From Cydia pomonella (lineage: Eukaryota > Arthropoda > Insecta > Lepidoptera > Tortricidae): a stretch of DNA of 64,000 nucleotides. The stretch lies in NCBI RefSeq assembly GCF_033807575.1, contig NC_084721.1, positions 8,184,001 to 8,248,000 on the forward strand, given 5' to 3'. This document shows positions 30,381 through 40,663 of the stretch, piece after piece; the stretch's first letter is position 1, and every line of letters starts with the position of its first letter. The notes beneath the pieces are model-generated. The model was not told the DNA's origin. It saw only the letters and a program-made list of their open reading frames with translations, and searched no databases. The position numbers were made by a program, and so were the translations under genes.

Positions 30381-31560
30381 AACGACTGGATGGATATGTT
30401 TGTGAACTTTGACAAAAAGGTAGAAGTGAGTTGCGCGAATGGAGGTAAGGTTTTTGGAGAAGGTTTTGGTATTATAGAGAATGATTCACTTGATATTAGC
30501 ATAAACAATGTGATGTATGTACCAGATTTGTCTTCAAATTTATTGAGTGTGAGCTCTATGGTTAACACAAGAAATAAGGTTGTGGTTTTTAACAAAAAGG
30601 ATTGCGAAATTTACAATGCTGATGAATGTTCTATAAAAGGGAACCCATGTGTAACTGGGAAGCATGACAGGGGAATTTATAAACTAAAATGTTCCTCAGA
30701 GGCAGTTGCACTGGCTGGCGTCTACAATTGGAAACGAGATGGAGCTTTGGCTGACCTGACTTTATTGAGAGACAAAATGGCAACAGGGGTAAGTTTTGAG
30801 AACATTATTAACTCCAAAATGGACTGCGTAGCCTGCTTGATGGGCAGGCAGACTAGGCAACCATTTAAACGTAACCAGGCTACAAGAGCTGGAGAGCTCC
30901 TCGAGCTAATTCATTCGGATATTAGCGGGCCAATGAGTAGTAAGTCTATTGGAGGTCATAGATACTATATAACTTTTATCGACGACTACTCGCAAAAAAC
31001 TTTTGTATATTTTCTAGAAGCGAAAAGTGAAGCGTTTGAAAAAAATAAAAGAGTTTATAAATTTAGCAGAGAGGCAAACAGGAAAAAAGGAGAAAGTTAT
31101 AAGGACTGACAATGGAACTGAATATGTAAATAAAAGAGTAGATGCCTTCTTCAAAGAACAATGGCATTAGGCACCAGCTCACCATAACATACACGCCTGA
31201 ACAAAATGGTGTAGCCGAACGTGCAAATCGCACGATTGCCGAAAAGAGCAGAGCAATGTTACAAGAGGCAGGACTTCCCGTCAGTTTTCGGGCCGAAGCA
31301 GTCAATACCGCTGTATACTTGAAAAATAGAAGTCCCACAATAGCTGTAAAGAAGATGACGCCAGAAGAGATATGGACTGGACGAAAGACAGACTTAAGTC
31401 ATCTTAAGGTTTTCGGATGCAAGGCATATATGCACATACCAGATCAAAAGAGAACCAAGTCGGATCCGAAAAGTAGAGAGCTGGTATTTGTAGGATATTG
31501 CGAAGAGTCAAAAGAGTACAGATCTTTCAAACGGAGAGCTGCATAGAGCCCGAGATGTAA
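30381..31560 (+). pseudogene. Copia 1 protease remainder and integrase
   Basis: Protease continues to NVMYVPDLSSNLLSVSSM. Integrase shows the zinc-binding end (DCVACLMGRQ), IHSDISGP (first Asp), IRTDNGTEY (second Asp) and a region with the third acidic residue (GVAERANRTIAEK). Frameshifts lie near 31075 and 31168, and a stop at about 31544. Confidence 0.8.
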
Positions 31561-31695
31561 TATTTTTTGAGAACAAAAAATATGAAGGAGGCATAAGGGC
31601 TTATGATCCTGAGAATAAGCAGCACGGTACTATCAACCTAGAAGAGCATGTACAGCAAGAGGTAGCTCCAAAGCAAAGAGATAAGAAAGAGATAT

Positions 31696-31823
31696 ACTGG
31701 AAGAGATCCCATACAGGGATAAGTTCGCCTTTGTTGTATTTAATTTACTCTGTAACTGTGTTTTTCGTGTTTTTATTTCTATGTACAATAAAGTATATAC
31801 ATACATACATACATACATACATA
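31696..31823 (+). mobile_element. Short LINE A-type 3' tail inserted in copia 1
   Basis: CTGGAAGAGATC..., GGATAAGTTCGCC, ATGTACAATAAAGTAT and a (TACA)n end, the same order as the 3' UTR of LINE A (27935-28067). Only about 125 bp of the 3' end was inserted, between the integrase and RT regions. Confidence 0.7.
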
Positions 31824-33957
31824 ATGTTCAGCAACGGGGAACTCTACAGCCAAGAGAAAATATTCAGCAAGAGCAGAGAGTTCAGGTAGAGAACCTGGAA
31901 TCAAATGATGGAGATCATGATGCTCATACTGAAGCATCTGATGGTGAAGAAAACTGGGCTTCGTCTGAAGAGAGACCAGATGGAGAAAATAGAGATACAT
32001 CAGTAGACATTTTACCAGCTGAAGAGAATAGAGACACTCCTGTTGAACCTTTAGTGGAAAAAAGGAGATATCCACTCAGGGACAGAAAACCTGTTCAGTT
32101 ACCTGAATACATACCATACCAAGCGACATCAGAGTTTGATGATCCGCCTACAGTGCAAGAGGCATTATCCAGGAAGGATGCTCAATAGTGGAGAGACGTG
32201 ATTAAGGAGGAGCTAGACGCACTGAAGACAAACGGAACGTGGACTCTAGTAAAGCCTGAACAAGCAAGCAACGTTGTTGATTCCAAATGGATATTTAGAA
32301 TAAAAAAGGAGGCGGGGAATAAAACTAGTTACAAAGCTCGCTTAGTGGCACGCGGCTTTAGCCAGAGAAAAGGCATAGATTACGATGAGACTTTCTCACC
32401 GGTAGTGCGACTTTCTCACAGTTCAATGAGACTTCTCCTAGCCTTAGCAGCTAATCTCGGTCTACAGATTGATCACATGGACGTAAAAACTGCGTTTCTT
32501 AATGGAAGTCTTAATGAGAGAGTCTTCATGCGTCAACCACCACACTTTGAGGAGAAAGGGAAGGAAGACTACGTGTCTTATCCAGAAATCTCTATATGGA
32601 CTTAAGCAAGCACCACGATCTTGGAACGTGAAGTTACACACTGAGCTGGAGAGCATAAGCTTCAAACGATGCAAGAACGAATCGTGTGTCTATATGAGAA
32701 AAACAGATAAGGACATGATAATCCTCGCTGTTTATGTAGATGGCATTTTGTTACTCTATAACAACGAGAATGAGATGAAAAAGGTTAAAGATGAACTAAA
32801 AGCAAAGTTCGAGATGAAGGATTTAGGAAAGGCCGAACTGTTATACTTGGAATGCGGATAAAACAAGAAAACGGACTTATTCAAATTGATCAAGAGGAAT
32901 ACATTGACAAAGTCCTTCGCAGGTTTAAAATGGAGAACTGTAAACCAGTCAGTACACCAGGAGTTCCAGGCCAACGTTTCCAGAAACCACAAGAGCCATA
33001 TACACATGATAAAAGTATACCCTACAGAGAGCTGATAGGATCACTGATGTATATCTGACGACCGGTTTGGCCTAGTGGGTAGTGACCCTGCCTACGAAGC
33101 TGATGGTCCCGGGTTCAAATCCTGGTAAGGGCATTTATTCGTGTGATGAGCATGGATATTTGTTCCCGAGTCATGGGTGTTTTCTATGTATTTAAGTATT
33201 TATATATTATATATATTATATATATCGTTGTCTAAGTACCCTCAACACAAGCCTTATTGAGCTTACTGTGGGACTTAGTCAATTTGTGTAATAATGTCCT
33301 ATAATATTTATTTATTTATTATTTATTTATTATATAGCTGTGTGTTCCAGACCGGACATAGCACACTCAGTAAATTTTATGAGTCAGTTCTGTAACTGCT
33401 ATGAGGAAGTTCACTGGACTGCTACTAAGAGAATCTTAAGGTATCTTAAAGGTACGAAGAGCATGGGACTCAAGTACTCCAAGGAGACATACGGATGTAT
33501 ACAAGGATTTGCCGATGCTGATCATGGTGGAAACCTAGTTGACAGAAGATCATATTCTGGCAACGTCTTCAAGATGGCAAAGGGAGCTATTTCATGGCAA
33601 AGTACCAAACAAAGAAGTATAGCTTTGTCAACAGCCGAGGCTGAATATATGAGCCTATCGGAAGCTGCCAAAGAAGCCATATTTCTTAAAAGGTTCCTTA
33701 CGGAAATTATGGGAAAGGAGGAGTCTCCCATAACAATACACACGGACAGCCAATCCGCTATGGCAATTGCACAAAACCCAGTGCAACATCAGCAGACTAA
33801 GCATGTTGATGTTCGCTACCATTTTATAAGAGAAGCAATCGAACATGGTGCAATTTCGCTGGCATACTTAGAAACGAAGCGAATGGTTGCTGATGTCGTG
33901 ACAAAAGCCGTTGTTAGAGAGAAGCATGAGTTTTGTCGTAGAGAGATGGGTGTGTGT
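31824..33957 (+). pseudogene. Copia 1 reverse transcriptase and RNase H
   Basis: Linker to about 32170, then RT KWIFRIKKEAGNK, YKARLVARGFSQRKG, MDVKTAFLNGSL, frameshift near 32575, SLYGLKQAPRSW and LAVYVDGILL. The catalytic YVDD has become YVDG (32733-32744). The SINE at 33055 splits the next block (LIGSLMYI / CSRPDIAHSVN). RNase H follows with DADHGGN, STAEAEYMSLSEA, IHTDSQSA and the C-terminal VADVVTKAV. Stop at 33957. Confidence 0.82.
33055..33330 (+). mobile_element. tRNA-derived SINE, copy 2, in copia 1 pol
   Basis: Nearly identical to 22191-22462 (TGACGACCGGTTTGG, GTAGTGACCC, GGTTCAAATCC). TATAT flanks it at 33050-33054 and 33331-33335; one copy of TATAT restores the pol frame. The close similarity of copies 1 and 2 suggests recent activity. 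Confidence 0.88.
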
Positions 33958-34043
33958 TGAAGGCTGTTCGTTAGTGATAGTGAAAGGAACCAGGAGAGTT
34001 TGGATGAGGATAGAATGTCTGAAGGAAAACAATTGAGGAGGAG

Positions 34044-34273
34044 TGTTAGAGCAAAGAGGATTGGACAATTGTTGACAGACTGGCTGGTTTGAAACTTGAC
34101 GGATGTTTGAATGGAATGTGACGGTTCTCTGTCGAGCAAAAATTATAATTGTCAGCGGAGGGTGATTTTTGTATTGAATTTTATTTATATTGTGTTATGT
34201 AATAGTAATTAAAGTGTTTAACTATATATAGTGTTTTCCTGAGATTAGTCTACAGGTGAGCGAAGTTCTCACC
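34044..34273 (+). repeat. Copia 1 3' LTR
   Basis: TGTTAGAGCAAAGAGG...GTTCTCACC, preceded by the purine tract GAGGAGGAG. It pairs with 26307-26534 with about ten differences by eye. Confidence 0.85.
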
Positions 34274-34278
34274 AGCAC

Positions 34279-34723
34279 AAATTACAGTGTGAGGAACTCC
34301 CATTGCCGTCGGGTCGACGTTGAAGTACCTGAGACTTTTTTTTTTTTACTACGTTGGTGGCAAACAAGCATACGGCCCGCCTGAAGGTAAGCAGTCTCCG
34401 TAGCCTATGTACGCCTGCAACTCCAGAGAAGTTACATGCGCGTTGCCGACCCTAAAGCCACCCCCCCCCCCCCTCGTTGAGCTCTTCCTCGATGGCAAAT
34501 GGAGGTTCGAAGAGCACTTCAAGCGCCTGGCTCCTAAGTTGCTGGCTTGCCGCGACAATTCGCATACAGCAGCCTGCGTGGTAGCTGGAAGCCCGCCATA
34601 GGAATGGGACCTTGAAGCCAAGGTGCAGTCCGCGGTCTATTGGCAGGTGCTAGTTGCTATAGGAGGGATGAAAACTGGCTCGCTTCTAGAGAAGTTCGCC
34701 AGTGGCGGGAAGAGGCTCGAGAA
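34279..34723 (+). pseudogene. R1-like LINE, piece 2 (RT thumb), split by a LINE tail
   Basis: Continues piece 1: STLKYL, then after an insertion LFLDGKWRFEEHFKRLAPKL, and NWLASREVRQWREEAREV-like text in shifted frames up to 34723, where copia element 3 joins. Confidence 0.7.
34336..34460 (-). mobile_element. BS/jockey LINE 3' tail in inverse orientation
   Basis: The plus strand starts with an 11-nt T run, then GGCAAACAAGCATACGGCCC, GCCTGAAGGTAAGCAGTCTC and CCTATGTACGCCTGCAACTCC, ending in a C run (about 14 C). Read on minus, this is the same kind of 3' end as at 3290-3380 and 9320-9420, with its poly(A). It splits the R1-like LINE. Confidence 0.65.
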
Positions 34724-35360
34724 GTTTTAGAATTACACCAAGATATTAGGTTATTGTTCGAATATTCGCGTCCATTGTCGCATCTAATTTTTCTCACTTT
34801 TGTATTGAAATGATTTTCCGCTAAAGTCACAAACTGTTTTACTTTATCAAAGGCTTCACTATTAAAAGTAATTAAATAAACGACACAAAAATGTGTGAAA
34901 TCGTCTAGAAAAGTAATAAAATATTTCTTGTTATCCCAAGTGGGAACTTCTATTGGACCACAAACGTCCGTATGAATTATCTCCAATGGGAATTTAGCTT
35001 TAATTCTATTGTTATTGAAAGGTTTTCTGGTCATTTCTGCTTTGATACATATTTCGCAAAACTTTTCTTGATGTTCCCCCCCAATTTTAATACCGTTTAC
35101 TAATTTAGCTAGACGCGGCACATCCGATACGTGACCAAGCCTACGATGTCAGATATCGACATTCTCGGTAAACAATACCTCACGAACGATGTTAGCAGAG
35201 AATTCTGTTTCATAGAGACCGTTTCTAGTTTTATAGCCAGTAAGAATAATCTTATTATGTTTCTTTACAGCTACCTTGTTTCCAACGAAGAGTACAGATG
35301 CACCATGATCAGTGATTGAACTTACAGATATCAGGTTTCTAGAAATTGCAGGAACATATA
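34724..35360 (-). pseudogene. Copia 3 pre-integrase and integrase N-terminal part
   Basis: Minus-strand reading: LYVPAISRNLISVSSI, GLYETEFSAN, a stop near 35135, then HRRLGHVSD, CEICIKAEMTRKPF (zinc-binding Cys pair), IIHTDVCGPIEVP (first Asp), DDFTHFCVVYLI and IRCDNGREYSNNN (second Asp). It breaks off before the third catalytic residue. Confidence 0.8.
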
Positions 35361-37312
35361 GTAGGGTAAGTTAACACCAAAAGTTCAAACCTTCCTATCT
35401 CTGTTGTTTTTAAAGTTATGAGTATGATATTTCGTATGAAGATAAACAATTTAGTTGGATATCGTATGACATTCTTGATTTCTACTTATCTTTAACAGTT
35501 TCTGTATTATAATCCCTTTGAAAAAAAAAGAGATATGTTTCATTGTGTACTTATGCATGTTTTCAATGAAACACTCCAATTTTTACAGTGAAACAAATGT
35601 AATAATTTTAGTCTACTTTGAAACATCATTAATAAACATTGAAACAGTGTTATAAATACGTGACATTAATACATATATGCTTTAAATCAATTAATGAGAA
35701 AGGAAAAGAGAAAATAGTGGTACCCTGAAATTGGTTATTTAAGAGGTTTCCGACATATGGAACGCCTATAAGACTGCCGAAATATATAAGAGCGAAAGAC
35801 TTGTATCATTGTACACACCTAAAGTTTCATTATGAATCGAGAATCTGGTCGGCGCGTACGGCATGCTGCAAGAAAGGTACGCCTTTTATGTCCACGGAGC
35901 ATGATTGCCAACTAGGTGGGCCCGGGAGGGTTTTGAGCATCTCCATGCTTGATATCATACACTTGCTGGCAACATAGTGTTTTATAAATATCGTGAAGTT
36001 TCATTGTGTACGACTGTTTTAATGTTAGACATGTGACCTTAAACCTTGCCATCAATGAAACATTCAACATATAAACTATCCTATATCAGTCGTTGCTAAA
36101 GTTAAGTATCTTGTATGTTGCCATAGGATAGACAAATTATCATAAACTTTCATGGTATTTTACTTCCACAAATTTCGCATAAATTCTTTAATTATTTAAA
36201 AAAATAATGGTGTTGTTTCATTGTGTACTGGAACTTGGTGTTCAGTGAAACACCTGGACTGCTACAATGCCGTTTCATTGTCAACAAAAAATGGCATTGG
36301 TAATCAACAGTGAAACAATGCTATGCGGCCAAGTAGGTTGATCATTTAGATAAAAGTGTAGAAAAAAAACAAAAGTAGAATGGTCAAAAACAAATTATGA
36401 AAGAAATGAAATTTCGGTTATTAACCGGTTTGTGGATCCGCAAAACCGGTTATTAACCGAGCCCAAAAATCTCAGTTAACCGGTTTTCGATTAACCGGTT
36501 TCTAATCCCTAGTTGGCAGCCAACGCTCTACTGCCCTCTACTGGTATAGGTTTTGAATAACCACTCTATAAAACATTGACTACTCCGCCTTTTGCAAGGC
36601 AATGTATGCAGGTGGTTTCCAGATTATTGGCATAAAACGAATTTGACAAACAATTCTTGAACTGAACATATTCACAAAAACAACTTAAAAACGAATCTAA
36701 AATAATTTTGTAAAAATGGTAACCTATTGCAATTTATGACTTGGTCTACAATTCTACATAATACATAATGGTACATAATATACAATGAAACACGAGACAT
36801 GATTCATTGTACACTATTGTAAAAATCGAAACCTATTGCAATTTCTCATTCGGTCTACATTAAAACTACATAGTATACAATGGAACATGAGACCTGTTTC
36901 ATTGTACACTACATACATATGTTTCATTGTGAGAGAACGGGATGTTTATTCAAACAATTTAACAAAACTACACCAAAGAGTGAACGATATTTAAAAATAT
37001 TTCACTCCAAATAAACTTTGATACACATAGAACACAAAAAAAAAATGAAAACACCAAACTCGTTTCTATTTCTTGGTTAAAAATCGAGAAAAATAAATAA
37101 AACAACTTACTTTTGCCACACGAATTTATATTAACGCGCGCAGCAACGTGCTCTTTCCCCGAGGCGTGCTCGCGTATTGGGGAGGCGCGGGGGGTCCCTG
37201 AGCCCGTCTTTGCTTGATAGCATAGCCGCCACTAGCTGGTAACACCTAGTTTCCGAGATATTGCAAAGTTTCACTGTGTCCGTTTGTTTCAACCTAGGAC
37301 AACTGACCCTAC
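35361..37312. mobile_element. 1.95-kb element with GTAGGGT(A/C)AGTT ends and many GTTTCATTGT motifs
   Basis: The left end GTAGGGTAAGTTAACACC and the right end AACTGACCCTAC form a 12-bp inverted repeat with one mismatch. It separates two consecutive blocks of copia 3 pol. GTTTCATTGTGTAC occurs exactly at 35537, 35998 and 36215, and variants in both orientations (ACAATGAAAC, ACAGTGAAAC, GTTTCATTGTACAC) occur at least ten more times, many near the ends. No coding frame. Family unknown to me. Part of the flanking copia sequence (about 20 codons) seems lost, so no clean target duplication is seen. Confidence 0.65.
36415..36525. repeat. AACCGGTTAA motif cluster, possible hAT end fragment
   Basis: Five AACCGGTT-like palindromes occur within 80 bp (TTAACCGGTTTG, AACCGGTTATTAACC, TTAACCGGTTTTCG, TTAACCGGTTTC), followed by TAATCCCTAG. 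Read on minus it starts CTAGGGATTAGAAACCGG, a form seen at ends of BED-type hAT elements. Only one end is visible. Confidence 0.45.
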
Positions 37313-37883
37313 ATCTGTACCTATGGCTTGAGCGGCGAGGTTATCTGCATTGGCACATCTTATTTCTACATTTATATTTTATGTGGAATTTATAATATTA
37401 TTATTGTAAAACATGTGGGAAGAAGCACCTGAATCAATGATAGCTCGAGTTGACTCACCAGGCTGAAAGTGCGACGGAATCTTTCAATGTGTGCCTTCCT
37501 ATTACATTTCCTACATACTTTTGTGGAAAAATATTCACTGGAAGTGTGTCCACTCTTATTACAAATGGTGCACTTTTTATTGAAGCAGAATCTCGCAATA
37601 TGGCCTGGTTGATTACAGTTGAAACACTTCTTTTCATTACTTTTCATGGCTTCTTCTATTTGTGGATGTATTTCTGAAGGACTATTTTCAAATAGCTCAA
37701 GTTCTTTATGAACACGTTCAATGAGAGTGTGTATGGTTTGGTCAGATTTAGGAGTTACCTCCCATATAGTTCTAAAGTAATTTAATTTTGGTGGTAAATT
37801 TGTTAAAATCTTTTGTATAAGCATGTCATCATTAATTTTATTTATTGTAGACTGTAGATCAAAACACATATTTTGCAGTTTAC
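37313..37883 (-). pseudogene. Copia 3 gag C-terminus, zinc knuckles and protease start
   Basis: Minus-strand: LQNMCFDLQSTINKI, ILTNLPPKLNYFRTIW, then KCFNCNQPGHIARFC (a proper CCHC) and two more Cys-rich blocks (CTICNKSGH, CRKCNRKAH), a frameshift, then AIIDSGASSHMFYNNN (protease DSG). Frames are broken near 37475 and after 37395. Confidence 0.8.
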
Positions 37884-37888
37884 TTATG

Positions 37889-38090
37889 TGTTAAGGTGCA
37901 ACCTTTATGGTGATTGCGTAGCAAAATACCTAGCCTATAATATTCAAATTTAGAACTGGTGTCAGTTGTCAAAATAAAAAGACGTGTTTACAAACATGAA
38001 AATATAATTTAATAATTATATAATAAAATCGACAAAAGTTATTTCGAGTTGTGTGTTATCAATCCACCGTGCAATTCCTCTACTTTAAAA
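37889..38090 (+). repeat. Copia 2 5' LTR
   Basis: TGTTAAGGTGCAACC...CTCTACTTTAAAA. The 3' boundary is fixed because the two LTR copies diverge exactly after AAAA. The end is not the usual CA. Confidence 0.88.
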
Positions 38091-38107
38091 GGTTATACGG
38101 CTCAGCC

Positions 38108-38917
38108 ATGGAAATTATTTCGAACAAATATTCGATCGGCAACCTAGAAGGGAAGAATAACTGGACGACGTGGAAATACAAAATATGTATATTACTACGT
38201 AGCACCGCAGACGCAACGGATGTTTTGGAGGGCAAACTGAATAAACCAGAACCTCTTCAAAACGGAGCGGGTGACGCAGCAGCGGTTGCAAGGAACAGTG
38301 CGGCATTGGCAAGGTACACCAAGGCAAATTGCGCCGCTCTTCTCATTCTAACGACGAATATGACTGATGACACATTGCAGAAGATAATGCGATTTGAGAC
38401 AGCGTATGAAGTCTGGCAGGAGTTACATCGCTTGTTCGATGGTCAGAGGGAAGACAGGTCGTACCATTTATGCATGGAATTCTTTAACTTTAAACGAAAC
38501 CCATCCGATGACGTTTCCTCACACATGTCGAAACTGAAGAATATATGGAACAATTTAAATGTTGAGATGACTAAAGCAGATGGCACAGGCCAACTCCCAG
38601 ATCTGTTACTAATATGCAAGATATTAGAAACTCTTGACGAAAGATTCTTTGCGTTCAAATCCAGTTGGTTACTTCTGAATAAGACCGATAGAACTGTCGA
38701 AAATTTGACAACTCAATTGTGCTCCTATGAGAAAGCTCTGGAGAACAAAGAAGGGACTACTAGTCAAGAGACGCTAGTAATCCAACAAACTCAAGAGTCA
38801 AAAAAGAAGAAAGATGCGAAGGTCAAGTGCAACTATTGTTCACAAATGGGACATAGAGTGGACCAAAGCCAAGCAGCTCAGCACCAGCCTCATCGTCTAA
38901 GCAAGTACAAAGCATGA
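38108..38917 (+). CDS. Copia 2 gag (zinc knuckle damaged)
   Basis: 269 codons from the ATG in GCCATGG, 17 nt after the primer-site region. Starts MEIISNKYSIGNLEGKNNW, a usual copia gag opening, with WTTWKYKICILLRS, AYEVWQELHRLFDG and LETLDERFFAFKSSW. Near residue 255 a zinc knuckle starts (KCNYCSQMGHRV), but then the frame changes, the final Cys is lost and a TGA comes at 38915. The intended frame resumes one base over (GPKPSSSAPASSS) and enters the pol frame. A small deletion explains this. Gag forms the particle around the element RNA; here the RNA-binding end is probably impaired. Confidence 0.82.
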   Translation: MEIISNKYSIGNLEGKNNWTTWKYKICILLRSTADATDVLEGKLNKPEPLQNGAGDAAAVARNSAALARYTKANCAALLILTTNMTDDTLQKIMRFETAYEVWQELHRLFDGQREDRSYHLCMEFFNFKRNPSDDVSSHMSKLKNIWNNLNVEMTKADGTGQLPDLLLICKILETLDERFFAFKSSWLLLNKTDRTVENLTTQLCSYEKALENKEGTTSQETLVIQQTQESKKKKDAKVKCNYCSQMGHRVDQSQAAQHQPHRLSKYKA

Positions 38918-40584
38918 CGCTAATGGCAGTCAACGCCTGTTCAAAGGCAGCAGATCAAGATACAGAAAATTGGTATGTTGACAATGGAGCAACGATGCAC
39001 ATAACCATTAGAAGAGACATATTTCAAAAGTTCGAGCCATTTGATTCTGATGACCAATCTGTGAAGACAGCAGACGGAACAATGAATCCTGCAGTAGGCA
39101 AAGGCATTGTCTTGGTGGAATCAATCATAGGCAAGAAAAAGGAAACCATACGATTGAAAGATGTCTGGCTTGTACCAACGCTGACGAAAAATCTATTCTC
39201 TACTTTGACAGCTCAAGACAACGTGCGGAATAGTTTATTCACTTCTACCGCGACAAGTTGTCAGCTAGATGTTGATGGAGATACAAAGATTGTAGGCAAG
39301 AGAGAACCTAAAGGGGGTTTATATAAACTGCAACTGAAGACAATCACTCCTTCAAAAATATCTAACTCAATTGAAGTGAACGCAATCACAGGCACCAATA
39401 TGCTGCAAGTTTATCATGAACGCTTTGCTCACCAAGACAAGAGACATGTCAAGGCTCTAGTCAAGAGAGAGTTCGGGATTAACTTACCTGAAGATAATGG
39501 TAAGTGCGAGGCATGCATATTCGGTAAGGCTCATAGATTGCCATTTGGGAGAAGAGAAAGAGCAACAACTCCTGGTGAGTTAATACATACGGACGTATGC
39601 GGACCATTCGAACATCCCAGTGGACAGAAATTCAGATACTTCGTGCTCTTCAAGGATGACTTCTCTTCATACCGCCTAGTCTACTTCATGCGTCACAAGT
39701 CAGAAGTCAAAGACAAATTGAAATTGATGCTCAACGAAACAAAGACTAACGGCCACTCTGTCAAATATTTACTGAGTGACAACGGAGGAGAGTTCGACAA
39801 CGAAGATGTCAGAAAGATATTGAATGCACACGGGATCCAGCAGCGTTTCACCATGCCGTACACACCAGAACAAAGTGGTTGTAGCGAGCGCGAGAATCGC
39901 ACCCTAGTCGAAGCCGCAAGGACCTGGCTGCACGCCAGAGGTGAGCTCCCGCAAAAACTTTGGGCTGAACTTATAAACACAGCAGCCTATGTCCTGAATA
40001 GGACGGGACCCACCAAAGTCAAAGATAAAAGTCCATATGAGCTATGGTTTGGAAAAAAGCCTAAAATTTCTCACCTGCGAGTCATAGGGAGTCAGTGCTA
40101 TGCTCATATGCCCAAACAGTGCAGGAAAAAACTCAGCAAAAAGGCCATAAAAGGAATTCTCATCGGCTATGAAAACAATGACGGTTATCGTATTTGGGAC
40201 GGAACGAAAACCAACCGCTCTCGAGATATTACGTTTGCAAGTGAAGTGGAATTAAAAATATCAATTGGCTCAGAAGATACTTGTCAAACACCAATAGAAA
40301 CAGAGGGAGCAATCTTCAATGAACGTGAAACACCGGAACAAACCGTAATCCATCCCGAGGAACGAATGGATCAAGCCGAACCAGTTCAATGTGATATTGA
40401 GAATGTACCTGAGGTCCGAGCCAACCCTAGCCATGATCTAGAGGGAGAGTGTACAGGAGACCAAGGCCAGGATTATTGCGACCAAGATTACGGCCAAGAA
40501 GATCGTGAACAGGAAGCCCACGATCAGGCAGAATATGGTCGAGGTGAATCTGAGTTTTACGATGCAGAAGAAAACGATAAATAA
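38914..40584 (+). CDS. Copia 2 protease and integrase
   Basis: 556 codons. Protease WYVDNGATMHIT has DNG where DSG/DTG is expected (38980-38988). Integrase: HERFAHQDKRH and CEACIFGKAH (zinc-binding His/Cys), IHTDVCGPFEHP (Asp 1), LLSDNGGEFDNE (Asp 2), CSERENRTLVEAAR (Glu). A GKKPKISHLRVIGS segment and a Glu/Asp-rich tail follow, including (D)QDY/GQE repeats near the end. The frame is intact except that it ends in the inserted LINE tail. Normally gag and pol of copia elements are one frame; the ATGA overlap with gag is secondary to the gag lesion. Confidence 0.85.
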   Translation: MTLMAVNACSKAADQDTENWYVDNGATMHITIRRDIFQKFEPFDSDDQSVKTADGTMNPAVGKGIVLVESIIGKKKETIRLKDVWLVPTLTKNLFSTLTAQDNVRNSLFTSTATSCQLDVDGDTKIVGKREPKGGLYKLQLKTITPSKISNSIEVNAITGTNMLQVYHERFAHQDKRHVKALVKREFGINLPEDNGKCEACIFGKAHRLPFGRRERATTPGELIHTDVCGPFEHPSGQKFRYFVLFKDDFSSYRLVYFMRHKSEVKDKLKLMLNETKTNGHSVKYLLSDNGGEFDNEDVRKILNAHGIQQRFTMPYTPEQSGCSERENRTLVEAARTWLHARGELPQKLWAELINTAAYVLNRTGPTKVKDKSPYELWFGKKPKISHLRVIGSQCYAHMPKQCRKKLSKKAIKGILIGYENNDGYRIWDGTKTNRSRDITFASEVELKISIGSEDTCQTPIETEGAIFNERETPEQTVIHPEERMDQAEPVQCDIENVPEVRANPSHDLEGECTGDQGQDYCDQDYGQEDREQEAHDQAEYGRGESEFYDAEENDK

Positions 40585-40662
40585 TAATGATAAGTTCGCC
40601 TATTGTACAGTGTGTTTTCTTATGTGCAATAAAGATTAAATAAATAAATAAATAAATAAATC
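40582..40662 (+). mobile_element. ~80-bp LINE A-type 3' tail inserted in copia 2
   Basis: GATAAGTTCGCC, TTATGTGCAATAAAGATT and (AAAT)n, the same order as the 3' UTR end of LINE A and the tail at 31696. It introduces stops (TAA at 40582) between the integrase and RT frames. It must postdate the young copia 2, so this LINE family has been active recently. Confidence 0.75.
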
Positions 40663-40663
40663 G

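Larger units (their letters stand above)
26307..34273 (+). mobile_element. Ty1/copia element 1, defective, with nested insertions
   Basis: Bounded by LTRs 26307-26534 and 34044-34273 and by the 5-bp target duplication AGCAC (26302-26306, 34274-34278). Gag-pol is on +, with at least one nonsense codon and several frameshifts. Later insertions inside it: a two-LINE block (26597-28752), a 659-bp TIR element (29714-30372), a LINE tail (about 31696-31823) and a SINE (33055-33330). LTR differences are a few percent by eye, so it is older than copia element 2. Confidence 0.88.

Noticed and set aside
38914..38917. ATGA overlap of copia 2 gag stop and pol start as a programmed coupling signal
   Set aside because: The gag zinc knuckle loses its last Cys just before the frame change, and the pol frame upstream reads as ordinary copia linker. 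A small deletion explains the overlap.
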